A DNA stretch of 64,000 bases from Candidatus Planktophila sp. (GCA_017858325.1 JAFMBT010000004.1:27284-91283), one strand, 5' to 3'. Shown: positions 36,294-47,644, numbered from the stretch's first letter. The notes: generated by a model from the letters alone, not told the origin. A program made the numbers and translations.

Positions 36294-36584
36294 GTGGAAC
36301 GAACATGCATTGCATGTCGCGAGAAATACTCTTGGGATAAGCCTGCATCGAGTGAAGCACTTGTTCGGATAGTCAGAGATGGTCTGGTACTTACTCCAGA
36401 TCCAGATCGGATTTCAACCGGACGAGGGGCCTGGATACATAGATCATGTGTAGCCCAAGCCATCGAGAGAAAGTTATTTAGGTCCGCTTTTAAGTGTTCC
36501 GACAATTTCGATCACTCATTACTAGAAGCGTTCATCGCCGATGAACTTAAAGAATTGGATGCGAAAGTTATGAAACTCAAATGA
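36294..36584 (+). CDS. ylxR: YlxR/RnpM family RNA-binding protein
   Basis: ERTCIACREKYSWD...LVRIVRDG...GRGAWIH; between nusA and infB. Confidence 0.9.
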   Translation: MERTCIACREKYSWDKPASSEALVRIVRDGLVLTPDPDRISTGRGAWIHRSCVAQAIERKLFRSAFKCSDNFDHSLLEAFIADELKELDAKVMKLK

Positions 36585-36657
36585 GCTCGTCAGAATTATG
36601 AGGTCGTTCAACTAAGGCTCGCATTCACATTCGTATGTGGGCCAAGACAGGAGAAAT

Positions 36658-39348
36658 GTGTCAAAGGTCCGCGTACATGAGTTGGCAAAACAACTCGGCA
36701 TGGAGAGCAAGGAAGTTCTTGCAAAGCTCCAAGAAATGGGCGAATTCGTCCGTTCAGCATCATCAACTGTAGAAGCACCGGTCGTGCGCAAACTTGTCGC
36801 ACTCTATCCAGATGCAAAGCCAGCTGAAGAGAAGAAACCAGTTAAAAAGGCAGCTGCGAAGAAGAGCGCTGCAAAGAGCAAGGTTGATGTTGATCCTGCC
36901 CTCGCCGCTGAATTAGCAGCAGAGCTCGGTGTAGATCTCGATGCAATTAAGGCTCAGCGCGCAGCCGCGGTAATACCAACACCGCCCACATCTGATGCAC
37001 CTGCTACACCAGAGAATTCTGCAGAAGAAATTAAACCGGCACCTCGTCCTGGAAATAATCCCTTTTCTACAGGTGGCGCAGTTCCACGCCCACCTCGTCC
37101 TGGAAATAATCCATTCTCCACCGGTGGTTCAACAAGTGGTGGGCTTCCGCGTCCACCTGCACGTCCGCAAGGTAGCGGAGCACCACGTCCTGGAATGGCA
37201 GGTCCTCGACCAGGTTCAGTGCGACCAGGTTTTGCAGCGCGCCCACAATCACCACGCCCTGCAGGTGCATCAGGTGCACCATCGCAATATCCAACGCGCA
37301 CTGGCACGGGCGCTCCATCAACTGGTGGAAATTATCGTCCAGGCGCACCTTCGGCTGGAGCAACACCAGGTCGTGCACCAAGTGGCACACCAGGTCGCGG
37401 CGGCCCAGGTCGCGGCGGCGCGGCGGGTGCATTTGGAAAGAATGCAAGTAAATCTTCAAAGCGCAAACCTAAATCAAGAAAAGCGTTGCGTGATGAATTC
37501 GACAATATGCAGGCACCAAAACTTGGCGGTGCTGTTGTTCCTCATGGTGATGGAAAAACTCAGGTACGTATGCGCCGTGGTTCATCCCTGGCCGACTTCG
37601 CCGAAAAGATTAATGCAGATCCAGCAGCCCTTGTTGCAGCGCTCTTTCACCTCGGTGAGATGGTTACTGCAACACAGTCTGTCGACGCTGACACATTTGA
37701 AATTCTTGGCGCCCAGCTTGGATATGTGATTGAAGTTGTCTCTCCTGAAGATGAAGATCGTGAACTCTTGCAGGACTTTGATATTGACCTTGCTAAAGAG
37801 ATGGAAGAGCTTGATCCTTCAGAGCTCGTTGCTCGTCCACCAGTTGTCACAGTGATGGGTCACGTTGATCACGGAAAGACAAGCTTGCTTGATGCTATCC
37901 GTAAGACTGAAGTTCTCAAGGGTGAAGCCGGTGGAATCACTCAGCATATTGGCGCATATCAAATTCATCATGATCATGCTGGAGCTAATCGTGCGATTAC
38001 CTTTATCGATACACCAGGTCACGAGGCGTTTACCGCTATGCGTGCACGTGGTGCCAAGGTGACTGATATTGCTGTCCTTGTAGTTGCAGCAGATGATGGA
38101 ATCATGCCGCAGACAATTGAAGCTCTCAATCATGCTCAGGCAGCTGATGTGCCGATTGTTGTCGCAGTAAATAAGATCGATAAGGAAGGGGCGAATCCAG
38201 ATAAGGTCCGCCAGCAACTTACCGAGTACAACTTAATTGCTGAAGAGTACGGCGGAGATACAATCTTCGTAAACGTCTCTGCCAAAGCTAGCCAAGGAAT
38301 TGATCAATTGATTGAATCAATTCTTCTCACAGCAGATGCTGCAATTGATCTTCGCGCTGTGGCAGAAGATGATGCACGAGGCGTTGCAATCGAAGCTCAC
38401 CTTGACCGAGGTCGCGGTCCAGTAGCAACAGTTCTTGTTCAGCGCGGAACATTGCGTGTGGGCGATGCCATTGTTGCCGGCGGTTCATTCGGACGTGTAC
38501 GAGCGATGCTTGATGAAGATGGCCAGAGCGTTGAAGAAGCAGGGCCATCTCGCCCAGTGCAGGTACTTGGATTTACATCCGTCCCAAGTGCTGGTGATAC
38601 CTTCCTTGTTGCAGATGAAGATCGCACTGCCCGTCAGATTGCTGAGAAGCGACAGGCGGCAGAGCGAAACGCGCAACTTGCTAAGGCTCGTAAGAAGGTC
38701 TCTCTGGAAGACTTCATGGAGCAGTCAAAGATCTCCACTCTTAACCTCATTCTCAAGGGTGACGTCTCCGGTTCTGTTGAAGCGCTAGAAGATGCACTTA
38801 TGCAACTTGATGTAGGTGCTGAAGTTGATCTACGTGTGATCCACCGCGGCGTCGGTGCTATCACCAAGAGTGATATTACCTTGGCATCTGCCTCGACTGC
38901 AGTTGTGATTGGTTTTAACGTGAAGCCAGAACCACAGACAGCAATCTTTGCCGATCAAGAAGGTGTTGAAGTTCGCTTCTACTCAGTGATCTACCAGGCA
39001 ATCGAAGAGATTGAGCTCTCACTTAAGGGACTTCTTAAGCCAGAGTTTGAAGAAGCAATCCTTGGTAACGCTGAAGTGCGCGATATCTTCAAATCCTCAA
39101 AGGCTGGAAATATTGCAGGATCAGTCGTACTTGATGGAGTTATCCGCCGAAATGCTAAGGCTCGTCTTCTTCGCAATGGTGAAGTCATCGTTGCAGACCT
39201 CACCATCGATTCACTTAAGCGATTTAAAGATGATGCCACTGAAGTCCGCGAAGGATTTGAGTGCGGTATTGGAGTTGGAAATATCAAAGAGATGGTGGTC
39301 GGAGATACGATCCAGGTCTTTGAAATGCGTGAGAAGAAGCGTGCATAA
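36658..39348 (+). CDS. infB: Translation initiation factor IF-2
   Basis: [32 protein letters not shown]; Pro/Gly-rich N-terminus. Confidence 0.97.
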   Translation: MSKVRVHELAKQLGMESKEVLAKLQEMGEFVRSASSTVEAPVVRKLVALYPDAKPAEEKKPVKKAAAKKSAAKSKVDVDPALAAELAAELGVDLDAIKAQRAAAVIPTPPTSDAPATPENSAEEIKPAPRPGNNPFSTGGAVPRPPRPGNNPFSTGGSTSGGLPRPPARPQGSGAPRPGMAGPRPGSVRPGFAARPQSPRPAGASGAPSQYPTRTGTGAPSTGGNYRPGAPSAGATPGRAPSGTPGRGGPGRGGAAGAFGKNASKSSKRKPKSRKALRDEFDNMQAPKLGGAVVPHGDGKTQVRMRRGSSLADFAEKINADPAALVAALFHLGEMVTATQSVDADTFEILGAQLGYVIEVVSPEDEDRELLQDFDIDLAKEMEELDPSELVARPPVVTVMGHVDHGKTSLLDAIRKTEVLKGEAGGITQHIGAYQIHHDHAGANRAITFIDTPGHEAFTAMRARGAKVTDIAVLVVAADDGIMPQTIEALNHAQAADVPIVVAVNKIDKEGANPDKVRQQLTEYNLIAEEYGGDTIFVNVSAKASQGIDQLIESILLTADAAIDLRAVAEDDARGVAIEAHLDRGRGPVATVLVQRGTLRVGDAIVAGGSFGRVRAMLDEDGQSVEEAGPSRPVQVLGFTSVPSAGDTFLVADEDRTARQIAEKRQAAERNAQLAKARKKVSLEDFMEQSKISTLNLILKGDVSGSVEALEDALMQLDVGAEVDLRVIHRGVGAITKSDITLASASTAVVIGFNVKPEPQTAIFADQEGVEVRFYSVIYQAIEEIELSLKGLLKPEFEEAILGNAEVRDIFKSSKAGNIAGSVVLDGVIRRNAKARLLRNGEVIVADLTIDSLKRFKDDATEVREGFECGIGVGNIKEMVVGDTIQVFEMREKKRA
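37042..37127 (+). repeat. Intragenic repeat in infB encoding [11 protein letters not shown] twice
   Basis: CCTCGTCCTGGAAATAATCC at 37042 and 37093, 51-bp period. Confidence 0.8.
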
Positions 39349-39350
39349 AA

Positions 39351-39779
39351 ATGGGCCAATCACATCGCGCACAGAAAGTCTCTGATCGCATTAAGGTCGT
39401 AGTCGCGCAGGTCCTTGAGACAAAGATCAAGGATCCGCGACTGGGCTTTGTCACGGTGACCGATGCACGAGTAACAGGTGATCTACAGAGCGCATCAATT
39501 TTCTATACCGTCTTAGGTGATGAGGATGCGCGCTCGGCGACAGCTGCTGCGCTAGAAAGTGCTAAGGGTGTCATTCGTTCTGCCGTTGGTCGCGATTTAC
39601 AAACTCGCATCACACCATCGATTGAATTTATCGAAGATGGTCTGCCAGAGAGTGCACAGGCAATGGATTCTCTTCTCGATCGTGTTCACGCGTTAGATGC
39701 TGAAGTGGCAAAACTTCGCATGGGAGCAAAGCCAACTGCTGAAGACCCATATAAAGCACCACGCATTATTGAAAATTGA
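39351..39779 (+). CDS. rbfA: Ribosome-binding factor A
   Basis: VSDRIKVVVAQVLETKIKDPRLGFVTVTDARVTGDL. Confidence 0.96.
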   Translation: MGQSHRAQKVSDRIKVVVAQVLETKIKDPRLGFVTVTDARVTGDLQSASIFYTVLGDEDARSATAAALESAKGVIRSAVGRDLQTRITPSIEFIEDGLPESAQAMDSLLDRVHALDAEVAKLRMGAKPTAEDPYKAPRIIEN

Positions 39780-39795
39780 GTAAATCGGAAATCCA

Positions 39796-40671
39796 ATGAG
39801 TGATGGCTTTCTGATAGTTGATAAAGAGCCTGCGATGACAAGCCATGACGTTGTGGCGATTGGTCGAAAGGCACTTGGAACTCGCAAAGTTGGTCATGCA
39901 GGCACCCTTGATCCGATGGCAACAGGTGTCTTAGTTTTGGGTTTCGGAAATGGCACAAGGCTCTTGCAGTACATCACCGATGGCGATAAATCATATGAAG
40001 CAACAATCGTTCTTGGTGCATCAACAATCACCGATGATCATGAAGGCGAGATCATTAGATCAATTGATGCCAGCACAGTAGATGATGGAGAGATCGTGCG
40101 AGTTCTCCAAGGGATGGTTGGGAGAATTTCTCAGCGTCCATCTTCTGTCTCTGCTGTAAAAGTTGGGGGAGAGCGAGCCTATGATCGGGTGCGCGCAGGT
40201 GAGGTTTTCGAACTCGCTCCTCGTACAATCACAGTTACCTCGCTCAAAATTCTCGCGATCAGACATCTGGAGAGCACCACTGAGGTCGATATCGATGTGA
40301 CGTGTTCTGCTGGAACATTTATCCGAGCAATTGCTCGAGATCTTGGTGATGAACTTACAGTCGGTGGGCACCTTCGTGCACTCAGGCGCACTCGAGTGGC
40401 AGGGTTCGCACTCGATATTGCAACCTCGATCACAGATTTGAAGGCCAAATCATTTACTGCTCTTGATCTCACCGATGTTGCCCGACGCACCTTTGATACC
40501 CGCGAACTTAACGCTGAAGAGGTGCGCGAACTCTCTTTCGGGCGCACACTTTCTGCCTCTGCAACTCAAGAGATTACCGCCGCCATCTCATCTGAGAATA
40601 TTCTGATTGCTCTGCTAAAAAATGAAGGCGATAAGGCCAAACCAGTTGCAGTTTTTGCAGCCGCGCACTGA
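39796..40671 (+). CDS. truB: tRNA pseudouridine(55) synthase
   Basis: GFLIVDKEPAMTSHDVV, VGHAGTLDPMATGVLVLGFG. Confidence 0.97.
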   Translation: MSDGFLIVDKEPAMTSHDVVAIGRKALGTRKVGHAGTLDPMATGVLVLGFGNGTRLLQYITDGDKSYEATIVLGASTITDDHEGEIIRSIDASTVDDGEIVRVLQGMVGRISQRPSSVSAVKVGGERAYDRVRAGEVFELAPRTITVTSLKILAIRHLESTTEVDIDVTCSAGTFIRAIARDLGDELTVGGHLRALRRTRVAGFALDIATSITDLKAKSFTALDLTDVARRTFDTRELNAEEVRELSFGRTLSASATQEITAAISSENILIALLKNEGDKAKPVAVFAAAH

Positions 40672-40689
40672 TGAGACGATAATAAGACT

Positions 40690-41586
40690 ATGAGCGCCCA
40701 AAAATCTCACGTCGTCGTTATTGGCGTCTTCGATGGAGTTCATAAAGGCCATCAAGGGCTTCTCACTAAGGCGACTTCAATTGCAGATGGGCGCAAGATA
40801 ATCGCACTTACCTTTGATCCGCATCCCACAGCAATCTTTGCTCCTGATCGAGCGCCAACGATGTTAACAACACTCCCTGATCGCATTGAGCTCTTAAAGA
40901 TTCATGGAGCAGATCGCGTGGCGGTACTTAAGTTCACATCAGATTTTGCCGCAATGTCTCCCGCTGATTTTGTCAAGAACATCTTGATCGATCAACTCCA
41001 AGCATCCACTGTCATTGTCGGCAAGAACTTCACCTATGGGTACAAAGCAGCCGGAAATGTTGATTCTTTGGCAGAATCTGGCGCGCTCCATGGCTTTACA
41101 GTTTTAGCTGAAGATTTGAATACAGGTGAAGGTGAAGTGATATCTTCATCGCGAATTCGAAACCTCGTCACCAACGGAAAGGTTGAAGATGCTCGCTTGC
41201 TTCTAGGTCGCCCACATCGCCTTGATGGCATTGTCATTCATGGCGAAAAGCGCGGGCGCGCGATTGGTTATCCCACCGCCAACCTTGGAAATATTCAAGG
41301 ACAAGCGATTCCAGCAGATGGTGTTTATGCAGGTTGGTTGACTGTAGGAATTAATCACTGGCCTGCCGCAATATCAATCGGTACCAACCCAACATTTGCA
41401 GGAGAGAGAGGACGTTCAGTTGAGGCGTATGCCCTCGATCAAGAAGGCTTAGAGCTCTATGATAAAAACGCATCAATTGAATTTGGTTGGTTCTTGCGCC
41501 CTACCTTGAAATTTGACGGACTCGAGTCACTGTTGAAACAGATGAAGATAGATTGCGATCAGGCAAGAAATCTTACTGAGACGTAA
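40690..41586 (+). CDS. ribF: Bifunctional riboflavin kinase/FAD synthetase
   Basis: GVFDGVHKGHQ, TFDPHP, KRGRAIGYPTANLG; preceded by GATAAT-N6-ATG. Confidence 0.96.
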   Translation: MSAQKSHVVVIGVFDGVHKGHQGLLTKATSIADGRKIIALTFDPHPTAIFAPDRAPTMLTTLPDRIELLKIHGADRVAVLKFTSDFAAMSPADFVKNILIDQLQASTVIVGKNFTYGYKAAGNVDSLAESGALHGFTVLAEDLNTGEGEVISSSRIRNLVTNGKVEDARLLLGRPHRLDGIVIHGEKRGRAIGYPTANLGNIQGQAIPADGVYAGWLTVGINHWPAAISIGTNPTFAGERGRSVEAYALDQEGLELYDKNASIEFGWFLRPTLKFDGLESLLKQMKIDCDQARNLTET

Positions 41587-41679
41587 TCGCTTATCCCTCA
41601 TTTTTGTGCGTAAATCAGCCTCGATTTCAGCAATGGCCTAGTAGCGGGTAAACTCAGGCACGTCCAACGAGAAAGTGAT

Positions 41680-41701
41680 TTCCCGTGAATCAAACCGGGA
41701 A
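41680..41701 (+). promoter_or_regulatory. Hairpin in rpsO leader (possible S15 control)
   Basis: TTCCCG-N10-CGGGAA perfect stem 36 nt before rpsO ATG. Confidence 0.3.
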
Positions 41702-41737
41702 GGCTCTTGAACAGTAGCTTAAAAGGAGCATACGAAC

Positions 41738-42007
41738 ATGGCACTCACACCAGAAGTAAAGAAAGAAATCATTACCAAGTACGGAACTTCAGCTACTGAT
41801 ACAGGAAGCCCTGAAGCTCAGGTCGCTTTGTTATCACGTCGAATCGAAGAGATTACAACCCACCTCAAGACTAATCCGCATGATCACCACAACCGTCGTG
41901 GTCTGCTTCTTCTTGTTGGTCGTCGTCGTCGAATTCTTCAGTACCTCGCGAAGACAGATATCAATCGTTATCGCGCGATTATCGAAAAGCTCGGTATTCG
42001 TCGCTAA
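41738..42007 (+). CDS. rpsO: 30S ribosomal protein S15
   Basis: [46 protein letters not shown]. Confidence 0.98.
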   Translation: MALTPEVKKEIITKYGTSATDTGSPEAQVALLSRRIEEITTHLKTNPHDHHNRRGLLLLVGRRRRILQYLAKTDINRYRAIIEKLGIRR

Positions 42008-42020
42008 TTAAGTAAGCACT

Positions 42021-42114
42021 GCGCCCCGAGGAGAGATGGTCCTCGGTAGTGGTTTCCGGATGTTTTCATCCGTGAACTTCGATCGAAGATACATTCCTAC
42101 CTCGCTGCGGGCGC
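42021..42114 (+). ncRNA. Structured pnp leader, probably the Actino-pnp motif
   Basis: CCGAGGA/TCCTCGG, CGGATG-TTTT-CATCCG, CTTCG-AT-CGAAG hairpins; outer GCGCCC/GGGCGC closing stem; directly upstream of pnp. Confidence 0.65.
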
Positions 42115-42121
42115 TGTAGAA

Positions 42122-44335
42122 ATGGAGAGACCCATGGAGGGTCAAGACGTTAAGACAGCAGTAGCCGTTATTGATAACGGAAAATTTGGTAAGCGTGAGA
42201 TTCGCTTTGAAACAGGGCGACTTGCGAAGCAGGCAGCAGGCGCTGCAGCTGTATACCTAGATGATGAAACAATGATCTTCTCGGCCACAACAGCATCAAA
42301 GACACCAAAAGATCAATTCGATTTCTTTCCTTTAACAGTAGATGTTGAAGAGAAGATGTATGCAGCTGGGAAGATTCCTGGTTCATTCTTCCGCCGTGAA
42401 GGACGTCCATCTGAAGATGCGATCCTTACATGTCGTTTGATCGACCGCCCATTGCGCCCATCATTTATTAAGGGCCTTCGTAATGAAGTTCAGATCGTAG
42501 TAACCGTGATGGCCCTGGATCCAGATCATATGTATGACGTCATTGCAATCAATGCCGCATCTATGTCAACACAGCTCGCTGGACTTCCGTTCTCTGGTCC
42601 GATCGGTGGCGTTCGCGTTGCTTTGATTGAGGGGCAGTGGATTGCATTCCCTAACCACTCACAGGTTGAAAACGCCGTATTTGATATGGTCGTTGCCGGT
42701 CGTATCAGTGGCGATGATGTCGCAATCATGATGGTTGAGGCTGAAGCCACAACAAAGACAATTGAACTTATCAAAAATGGTGGACCAACTCCTAATGAAG
42801 AAGTTGTGGCACAAGGCCTTGATGCCGCAAAGCCATTTATCCGCGTTCTCTGTGAAGCACAGAGCAAGCTGGCAGCCGTTGCTGCCAAGCCAACCGCTGA
42901 ATTTCCTGTCTTCCTTGATTACCAGGACGATGTCTTTGCAGCTGTTGAAAAGGCAGCTAAGGATGACCTTGCAAAGGCTCTGACCATTAGTGGAAAGCAA
43001 GAGCGCGAGACAAAGATTGATGAAATTTCAGATCACACCAAAGAGTCAGTGTCAGCTGCCTTTGAAGGACGTGAAAAGGAAGTTCCTGCAGCGTTTCGCT
43101 CACTGACCAAGAAGCTTGTTCGCCAGCGCGTTCTGCGCGACAAGATTCGTATCGATGGACGTGGATTGCGTGATATTCGCGCACTCTCTGCAGAGGTTGA
43201 AGTTATTCCTCGTGTTCATGGATCAGCAATTTTCGAGCGTGGAGAGACACAGATTCTTGGAATCACAACTCTTGCCATGCTTAAGATGGAACAGCAGCTC
43301 GATACGCTTAATCCTGAAAACCATAAGCGTTACATGCATAACTACAACTTCCCACCATATTCAACCGGTGAGACTGGTCGCGTTGGAACACCTAAGCGCC
43401 GCGAAATCGGCCACGGTGCGCTAGCAGAGCGCGCACTTATTCCAGTTCTTCCTACACGTGAAGAGTTCCCTTATGCAATCCGTCAGGTCTCTGAGGCCTT
43501 GGGTTCAAATGGATCAACTTCTATGGGATCTGTCTGTGCATCAACTCTCTCAATGCTGCAAGCAGGTGTGCCACTGAAGGCTCCTGTGGCAGGTATTGCA
43601 ATGGGTCTGATCTCAGATGATGTTGATGGAAAGATTGAATACGTTGCTCTTACAGATATCTTGGGTGCAGAAGATGCATTCGGCGACATGGACTTTAAAG
43701 TCGCTGGAACAAAAGATTTCGTAACAGCTCTTCAACTAGATACTAAGCTTGATGGAATTCCAGCATCTGTTTTGGCCGGTGCGCTCCACCAAGCTAAGGA
43801 AGCCCGACTTGCCATCCTTGATGTCATGAATGAGGCAATCGATGCGCCAGATGAGATGAGCCGATTTGCTCCTCGCATTATCTCAGTAAAGATTCCGGTC
43901 GATCAGATTGGTGCTGTGATTGGACCTAAGGGCAAGATCATCAATCAGATTCAAGATGAGACTGGCGCAGATATCTCTATCGAAGACGATGGAACAATCT
44001 ATATTGGCGCCATAGATGGACCATCGGCAGAGGCTGCCCGTGCGCAGATCAATGCAATTGCAAATCCACAAATGCCAGAAGTTGGCGAACGCTACCTCGG
44101 TACTGTCGTCAAGCTCGCAGCCTTTGGTGCATTTATCTCATTAATGCCTGGTAAAGATGGTCTTCTTCACGTTTCGCAGATCCGCAAGATGCATGGTGGA
44201 AAGCGAATTGAAAACCTTGAAGAGGTAATGAAGGTAGGAGACAAGATTCAGGTTGAGATCGGTGAGATTGATCCAAAGGGCAAGCTCTCACTCGTTCCAG
44301 TCCTAGAAGACGGTTTAACTCCGGCTGCTGAATAA
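42122..44335 (+). CDS. pnp: Polyribonucleotide nucleotidyltransferase
   Basis: [27 protein letters not shown] and S1 domains at C-terminus. Confidence 0.97.
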   Translation: MERPMEGQDVKTAVAVIDNGKFGKREIRFETGRLAKQAAGAAAVYLDDETMIFSATTASKTPKDQFDFFPLTVDVEEKMYAAGKIPGSFFRREGRPSEDAILTCRLIDRPLRPSFIKGLRNEVQIVVTVMALDPDHMYDVIAINAASMSTQLAGLPFSGPIGGVRVALIEGQWIAFPNHSQVENAVFDMVVAGRISGDDVAIMMVEAEATTKTIELIKNGGPTPNEEVVAQGLDAAKPFIRVLCEAQSKLAAVAAKPTAEFPVFLDYQDDVFAAVEKAAKDDLAKALTISGKQERETKIDEISDHTKESVSAAFEGREKEVPAAFRSLTKKLVRQRVLRDKIRIDGRGLRDIRALSAEVEVIPRVHGSAIFERGETQILGITTLAMLKMEQQLDTLNPENHKRYMHNYNFPPYSTGETGRVGTPKRREIGHGALAERALIPVLPTREEFPYAIRQVSEALGSNGSTSMGSVCASTLSMLQAGVPLKAPVAGIAMGLISDDVDGKIEYVALTDILGAEDAFGDMDFKVAGTKDFVTALQLDTKLDGIPASVLAGALHQAKEARLAILDVMNEAIDAPDEMSRFAPRIISVKIPVDQIGAVIGPKGKIINQIQDETGADISIEDDGTIYIGAIDGPSAEAARAQINAIANPQMPEVGERYLGTVVKLAAFGAFISLMPGKDGLLHVSQIRKMHGGKRIENLEEVMKVGDKIQVEIGEIDPKGKLSLVPVLEDGLTPAAE

Positions 44336-44345
44336 AAAGTAGCCA

Positions 44346-45635
44346 ATGTCAGTAAAGAGATTCGTTCACACTAGTGGCCTTCGTATCGTTACGGAAGAAG
44401 TTCCGTCGGTACGAAGTGCCGCAGTAGGAATCTGGGTCAATGTAGGTTCCCGTGATGAAACCCCGGCGGTTGCTGGGGCTTCTCACTTCTTAGAACATCT
44501 TCTCTTTAAAGGTACTAGTCGCAGAAGCGCACTCGAAATCTCATCTTCAATTGAAGCAGTCGGTGGAGAGATGAATGCTTTTACAAGCAAGGAGTACACT
44601 TGCTTCTATGCTCGAGTGATCGATACCGATCTGCCAATGGCTATTGATGTCGTCAGCGATTTGATTACTTCTTCGATAGTCAGTGCCCTTGATGTCGACG
44701 CAGAACGCAAAGTGGTTCTAGAAGAGATCGCTATGCGCGATGATGATCCAAGTGATTTAGTGCATGACCTATACGCTGAAACATATTACGGTGACACTCA
44801 ATTAGGTCGACCAATTCTTGGGACAGTTGACTCGATTAAATCAATGTCACGCAACGCTGTCTTTAATTATTATAAAAAGCGCTATTTGCCTCAAGATTTA
44901 GTCGTCGCTGTCGCAGGAAATATCAAGCATAAAAAAGTAGTGGAAATGGTGGAGCGAGCCCTCAGCGCCGATGGTTTCCTTGATGTCAAAGGTGCTCCAC
45001 AAATTCGTGGTAACGAGATAATGCGAAAAGTTAAACAGAGACCCGTTGGGATCATCACTCGTAAAACTGAACAGGCACATATGTTCTATGGCATGGAAGG
45101 TGTTGCTCGCCATGACGACCGACGCTTTGCTATGGGGATCTTGGCATCGGCCCTCGGTGGCGGCATGTCATCTCGCCTCTTCCAGGAGATTCGCGAAAAG
45201 CGCGGCCTGGCTTACTCTGTCTATGCCTATGCCCAACAATTTGCGGGCTCTGGTCAGATTGGTTTCTACGCCGGCTGTAATCCAACAAAGGCGATAGAGG
45301 TAATTGAAATTATTCGTCAAGTGTTATCAGATGTCGCAGAACATGGCATGACACACGAAGAGATTAATCGCGCTAAGGGCGCAGTGAGAGGATCCCTTGT
45401 ACTGAGCCAAGAAGATAGCGGTTCACGGATGTCTCGAATCGGCAAGAATGAGATCGTTTACGGCCATGTGATGGGTTTTGATGAGATCTTGCAAGAGATT
45501 TCCAGCGTCACACACGAAGATGTTCGTAAAGTCGCTAGCGAATTTCTCACCAAAACGCCTACTCTTGCCCTCGTGGGTCCATTTAAGAGTCAGAGTACCT
45601 TTGAGAAAGTACTCGCTAAGGGGAGTTACCGATGA
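44346..45635 (+). CDS. M16 family zinc peptidase
   Basis: GASHFLEHLLFKGT (HXXEH), EREKRGLAYSVYAY-like second motif (REKRGLAYSVYAYAQQF). Confidence 0.93.
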   Translation: MSVKRFVHTSGLRIVTEEVPSVRSAAVGIWVNVGSRDETPAVAGASHFLEHLLFKGTSRRSALEISSSIEAVGGEMNAFTSKEYTCFYARVIDTDLPMAIDVVSDLITSSIVSALDVDAERKVVLEEIAMRDDDPSDLVHDLYAETYYGDTQLGRPILGTVDSIKSMSRNAVFNYYKKRYLPQDLVVAVAGNIKHKKVVEMVERALSADGFLDVKGAPQIRGNEIMRKVKQRPVGIITRKTEQAHMFYGMEGVARHDDRRFAMGILASALGGGMSSRLFQEIREKRGLAYSVYAYAQQFAGSGQIGFYAGCNPTKAIEVIEIIRQVLSDVAEHGMTHEEINRAKGAVRGSLVLSQEDSGSRMSRIGKNEIVYGHVMGFDEILQEISSVTHEDVRKVASEFLTKTPTLALVGPFKSQSTFEKVLAKGSYR

Positions 45636-46369
45636 TTAAAGTAGGTGTGCTTGGCGCTGCTGGCCGCATGGGTGCAGAGGTTGTCAACGCAGTAGAAGTG
45701 TCTTCTGATTGCACATTAGTTGCAGCGCTAGATTTTCGTGATCCACTCGATCAGTTGGTGACATCCGGAGCACAAGTCGTTGTTGACTTCACAACGCCAG
45801 ATTCTGTTATGGCTAATCTTGAATTCTTAATTACACATAAGATCCATGCTGTCGTTGGAACTACAGGCTTTGATGATGCTCGCATATCCAGACTGAACGC
45901 TCTCTCTGCTGCGCACCCTGAGGTTGGCATCCTCATCGCCCCAAATTTTGCTATCGGCGCAGTTCTTATGATGGAGTTTGCGGTAAAGGCGGCTCAATTC
46001 TTTGAATCTGCTGAAATTATTGAACTACATCATCCAAATAAAATTGATGCTCCATCTGGAACCGCAGCGCACACCGCTTCACTGATGACAGATGCGCGAA
46101 AGGCAGCCAATCTTGCTGAAATGCCCGATTCTACAGCGACATCACCTGGCAGCTCGCGCGGAGCACTCATTGGAGATATACCGGTGCACTCTGTACGACT
46201 CCGTGGATTGATTGCTCACCAAGAGGTACTCTTTGGAGGATCAGGGGAGACGCTTTCAATTCGCCATGATTCATTGGATAGGGCAGGATTTATGCCAGGA
46301 GTTCTTCTTGGAATTCGAAGCGTTATCTCTCGGCCAGGAGTCACATTCGGCCTTGAGAACTTTATGTAA
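45632..46369 (+). CDS. dapB: 4-hydroxy-tetrahydrodipicolinate reductase
   Basis: VGVLGAAGRMG, ELHHPNKIDAPSGTA, VHSVRLRGLIAHQEV. Confidence 0.96.
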   Translation: MIKVGVLGAAGRMGAEVVNAVEVSSDCTLVAALDFRDPLDQLVTSGAQVVVDFTTPDSVMANLEFLITHKIHAVVGTTGFDDARISRLNALSAAHPEVGILIAPNFAIGAVLMMEFAVKAAQFFESAEIIELHHPNKIDAPSGTAAHTASLMTDARKAANLAEMPDSTATSPGSSRGALIGDIPVHSVRLRGLIAHQEVLFGGSGETLSIRHDSLDRAGFMPGVLLGIRSVISRPGVTFGLENFM

Positions 46370-46383
46370 GGAGAGGCTAGTCA

Positions 46384-46656
46384 ATGACAGCACATGAAAT
46401 ATCTTCAAAAGAGATCACAATGTACTCGGCCGAATGGTGTGGAGATTGCCGCCGTTCCAAGCGTTTACTAGCAGAGCTCGGCGTTGAGTACACACTCGTC
46501 GATGTTGAGTCAGATGCAAGCGCTGCAGCAAAAGTTGTAGAGATTAACGGAGGAGCGCAGTCGATTCCAGTTATTGTCTTTAGCGATGGCACACACTTAA
46601 CCGAACCATCAGATATTGCTCTTAAAGCAAAGCTTGAATCTTTAAAAATTATCTAG
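46384..46656 (+). CDS. Glutaredoxin/mycoredoxin-like protein
   Basis: MYSAEWCGDCRRSKRLLAELGVEYTLVDVE, CGDC redox motif. Confidence 0.85.
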   Translation: MTAHEISSKEITMYSAEWCGDCRRSKRLLAELGVEYTLVDVESDASAAAKVVEINGGAQSIPVIVFSDGTHLTEPSDIALKAKLESLKII

Positions 46657-46658
46657 CC

Positions 46659-46979
46659 TTACTGCAGGTGATATAGGGCAGCCGATGTTGCAGCAGCGCT
46701 GATAACAACAACTGCAAAAGGGGCACGCAGCAACAAGGCGATTACGGCAACCGCTAGCCCTGCAAGACGCTGATCAATTACTAGGTTTTTATCGTTGGTA
46801 AAGGTCTGTACTGCAACCAGTGCGCTCAAAAGAGCAATCGGAATCAGTGAGTTGATCTTCAATACACGGGGATGGCTCAACCAGCGTTCTGGAACGCTAT
46901 GCCCAAGGTATTTTAGAAGAAAAGCGATCACACTTGTTGCAATTATTCCGATCCACATCGCATTCATTGTTATCGCCAT
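46659..46979 (-). CDS. azlD: AzlD family branched-chain amino acid transport subunit
   Basis: Small polytopic protein overlapping azlC; AzlD-like composition. Confidence 0.8.
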   Translation of the reverse strand: MAITMNAMWIGIIATSVIAFLLKYLGHSVPERWLSHPRVLKINSLIPIALLSALVAVQTFTNDKNLVIDQRLAGLAVAVIALLLRAPFAVVVISAAATSAALYHLQ

Positions 46980-47644
46980 ACGCGCCCACGCAATCCAAAG
47001 AGGACGGCCAAGAGAGCTGTCGAGATAATCGGTACTCCGGCTGGTACATAAGGTGTGAGCACAAGAGCCAGAGCAAGTGCGCTAACTGCTAATGCTCGCT
47101 CTCTACCTCCGCTAAGTCTGGGCCAGATAAGACCAAGAAAGGCTGCTGGTACCGCCGAATCAAGACCGAAAGCTGCGGGATCTCCCATCGCTTGCGCCCC
47201 AAGTGCCCCGATCAGGGTAAAGAGATTCCAAAAAATATAGACACCGATACCGGTGTACCAAAATCCTTGCGCCATGGCAGGGGAGCCACTTTTTTCAAGT
47301 GAGATAGCAACACCCGTTGATTCATCGATTGTCAGCTGCGCTGCAATGACTTTCTTTAGGCGGCGGCTACGCAACACCGGTGCCATCTGCAATCCATATA
47401 GAAGATTTCGCGTTCCGAGCAGTGATGCCGTTGCTGTTGCGCTCAGTGCGCTGCCTCCTGAGCCCATCACCCCAACAAGTGCGAATTGAGACGCGCCAGA
47501 GAATATAAGAAGTGAGATCAAGCAACTCTGTAGAACAGAGAATCCAGCTGCAACACCCGCCGCCCCAAATGCGATTCCGTAGGCTCCGACAGGCAGTGAA
47601 ACGCTTAAAGATTGGGCGAGGGTGGCACGGTTCACTGCAGACAC
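46970..47644 (-). CDS. azlC: AzlC family branched-chain amino acid exporter
   Basis: GAYGIAFGAAGVAAGFSVLQSCLISLLIFSGASQFALVG; GTG start preceded by CAGAAT-N6. Confidence 0.87.
   Translation of the reverse strand: MSAVNRATLAQSLSVSLPVGAYGIAFGAAGVAAGFSVLQSCLISLLIFSGASQFALVGVMGSGGSALSATATASLLGTRNLLYGLQMAPVLRSRRLKKVIAAQLTIDESTGVAISLEKSGSPAMAQGFWYTGIGVYIFWNLFTLIGALGAQAMGDPAAFGLDSAVPAAFLGLIWPRLSGGRERALAVSALALALVLTPYVPAGVPIISTALLAVLFGLRGRVWR

Noticed and set aside
36954-37459. Long minus-strand ORFs (117 and 130 aa) opposite infB
   Set aside because: Shadow ORFs of the Pro/Gly-rich IF2 N-terminus; composition is low complexity and the plus frame is clearly infB.
36995-37729. 244-aa plus-strand ORF in an alternative frame of infB
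   Set aside because: His/Gln/Val-rich out-of-frame reading of the same low-complexity region, no SD and no recognisable domain.
38297-38323. AATTGATCAATTGATTGAATCAATT partial palindromes in infB
   Set aside because: Within conserved coding sequence; no sign of regulatory placement.
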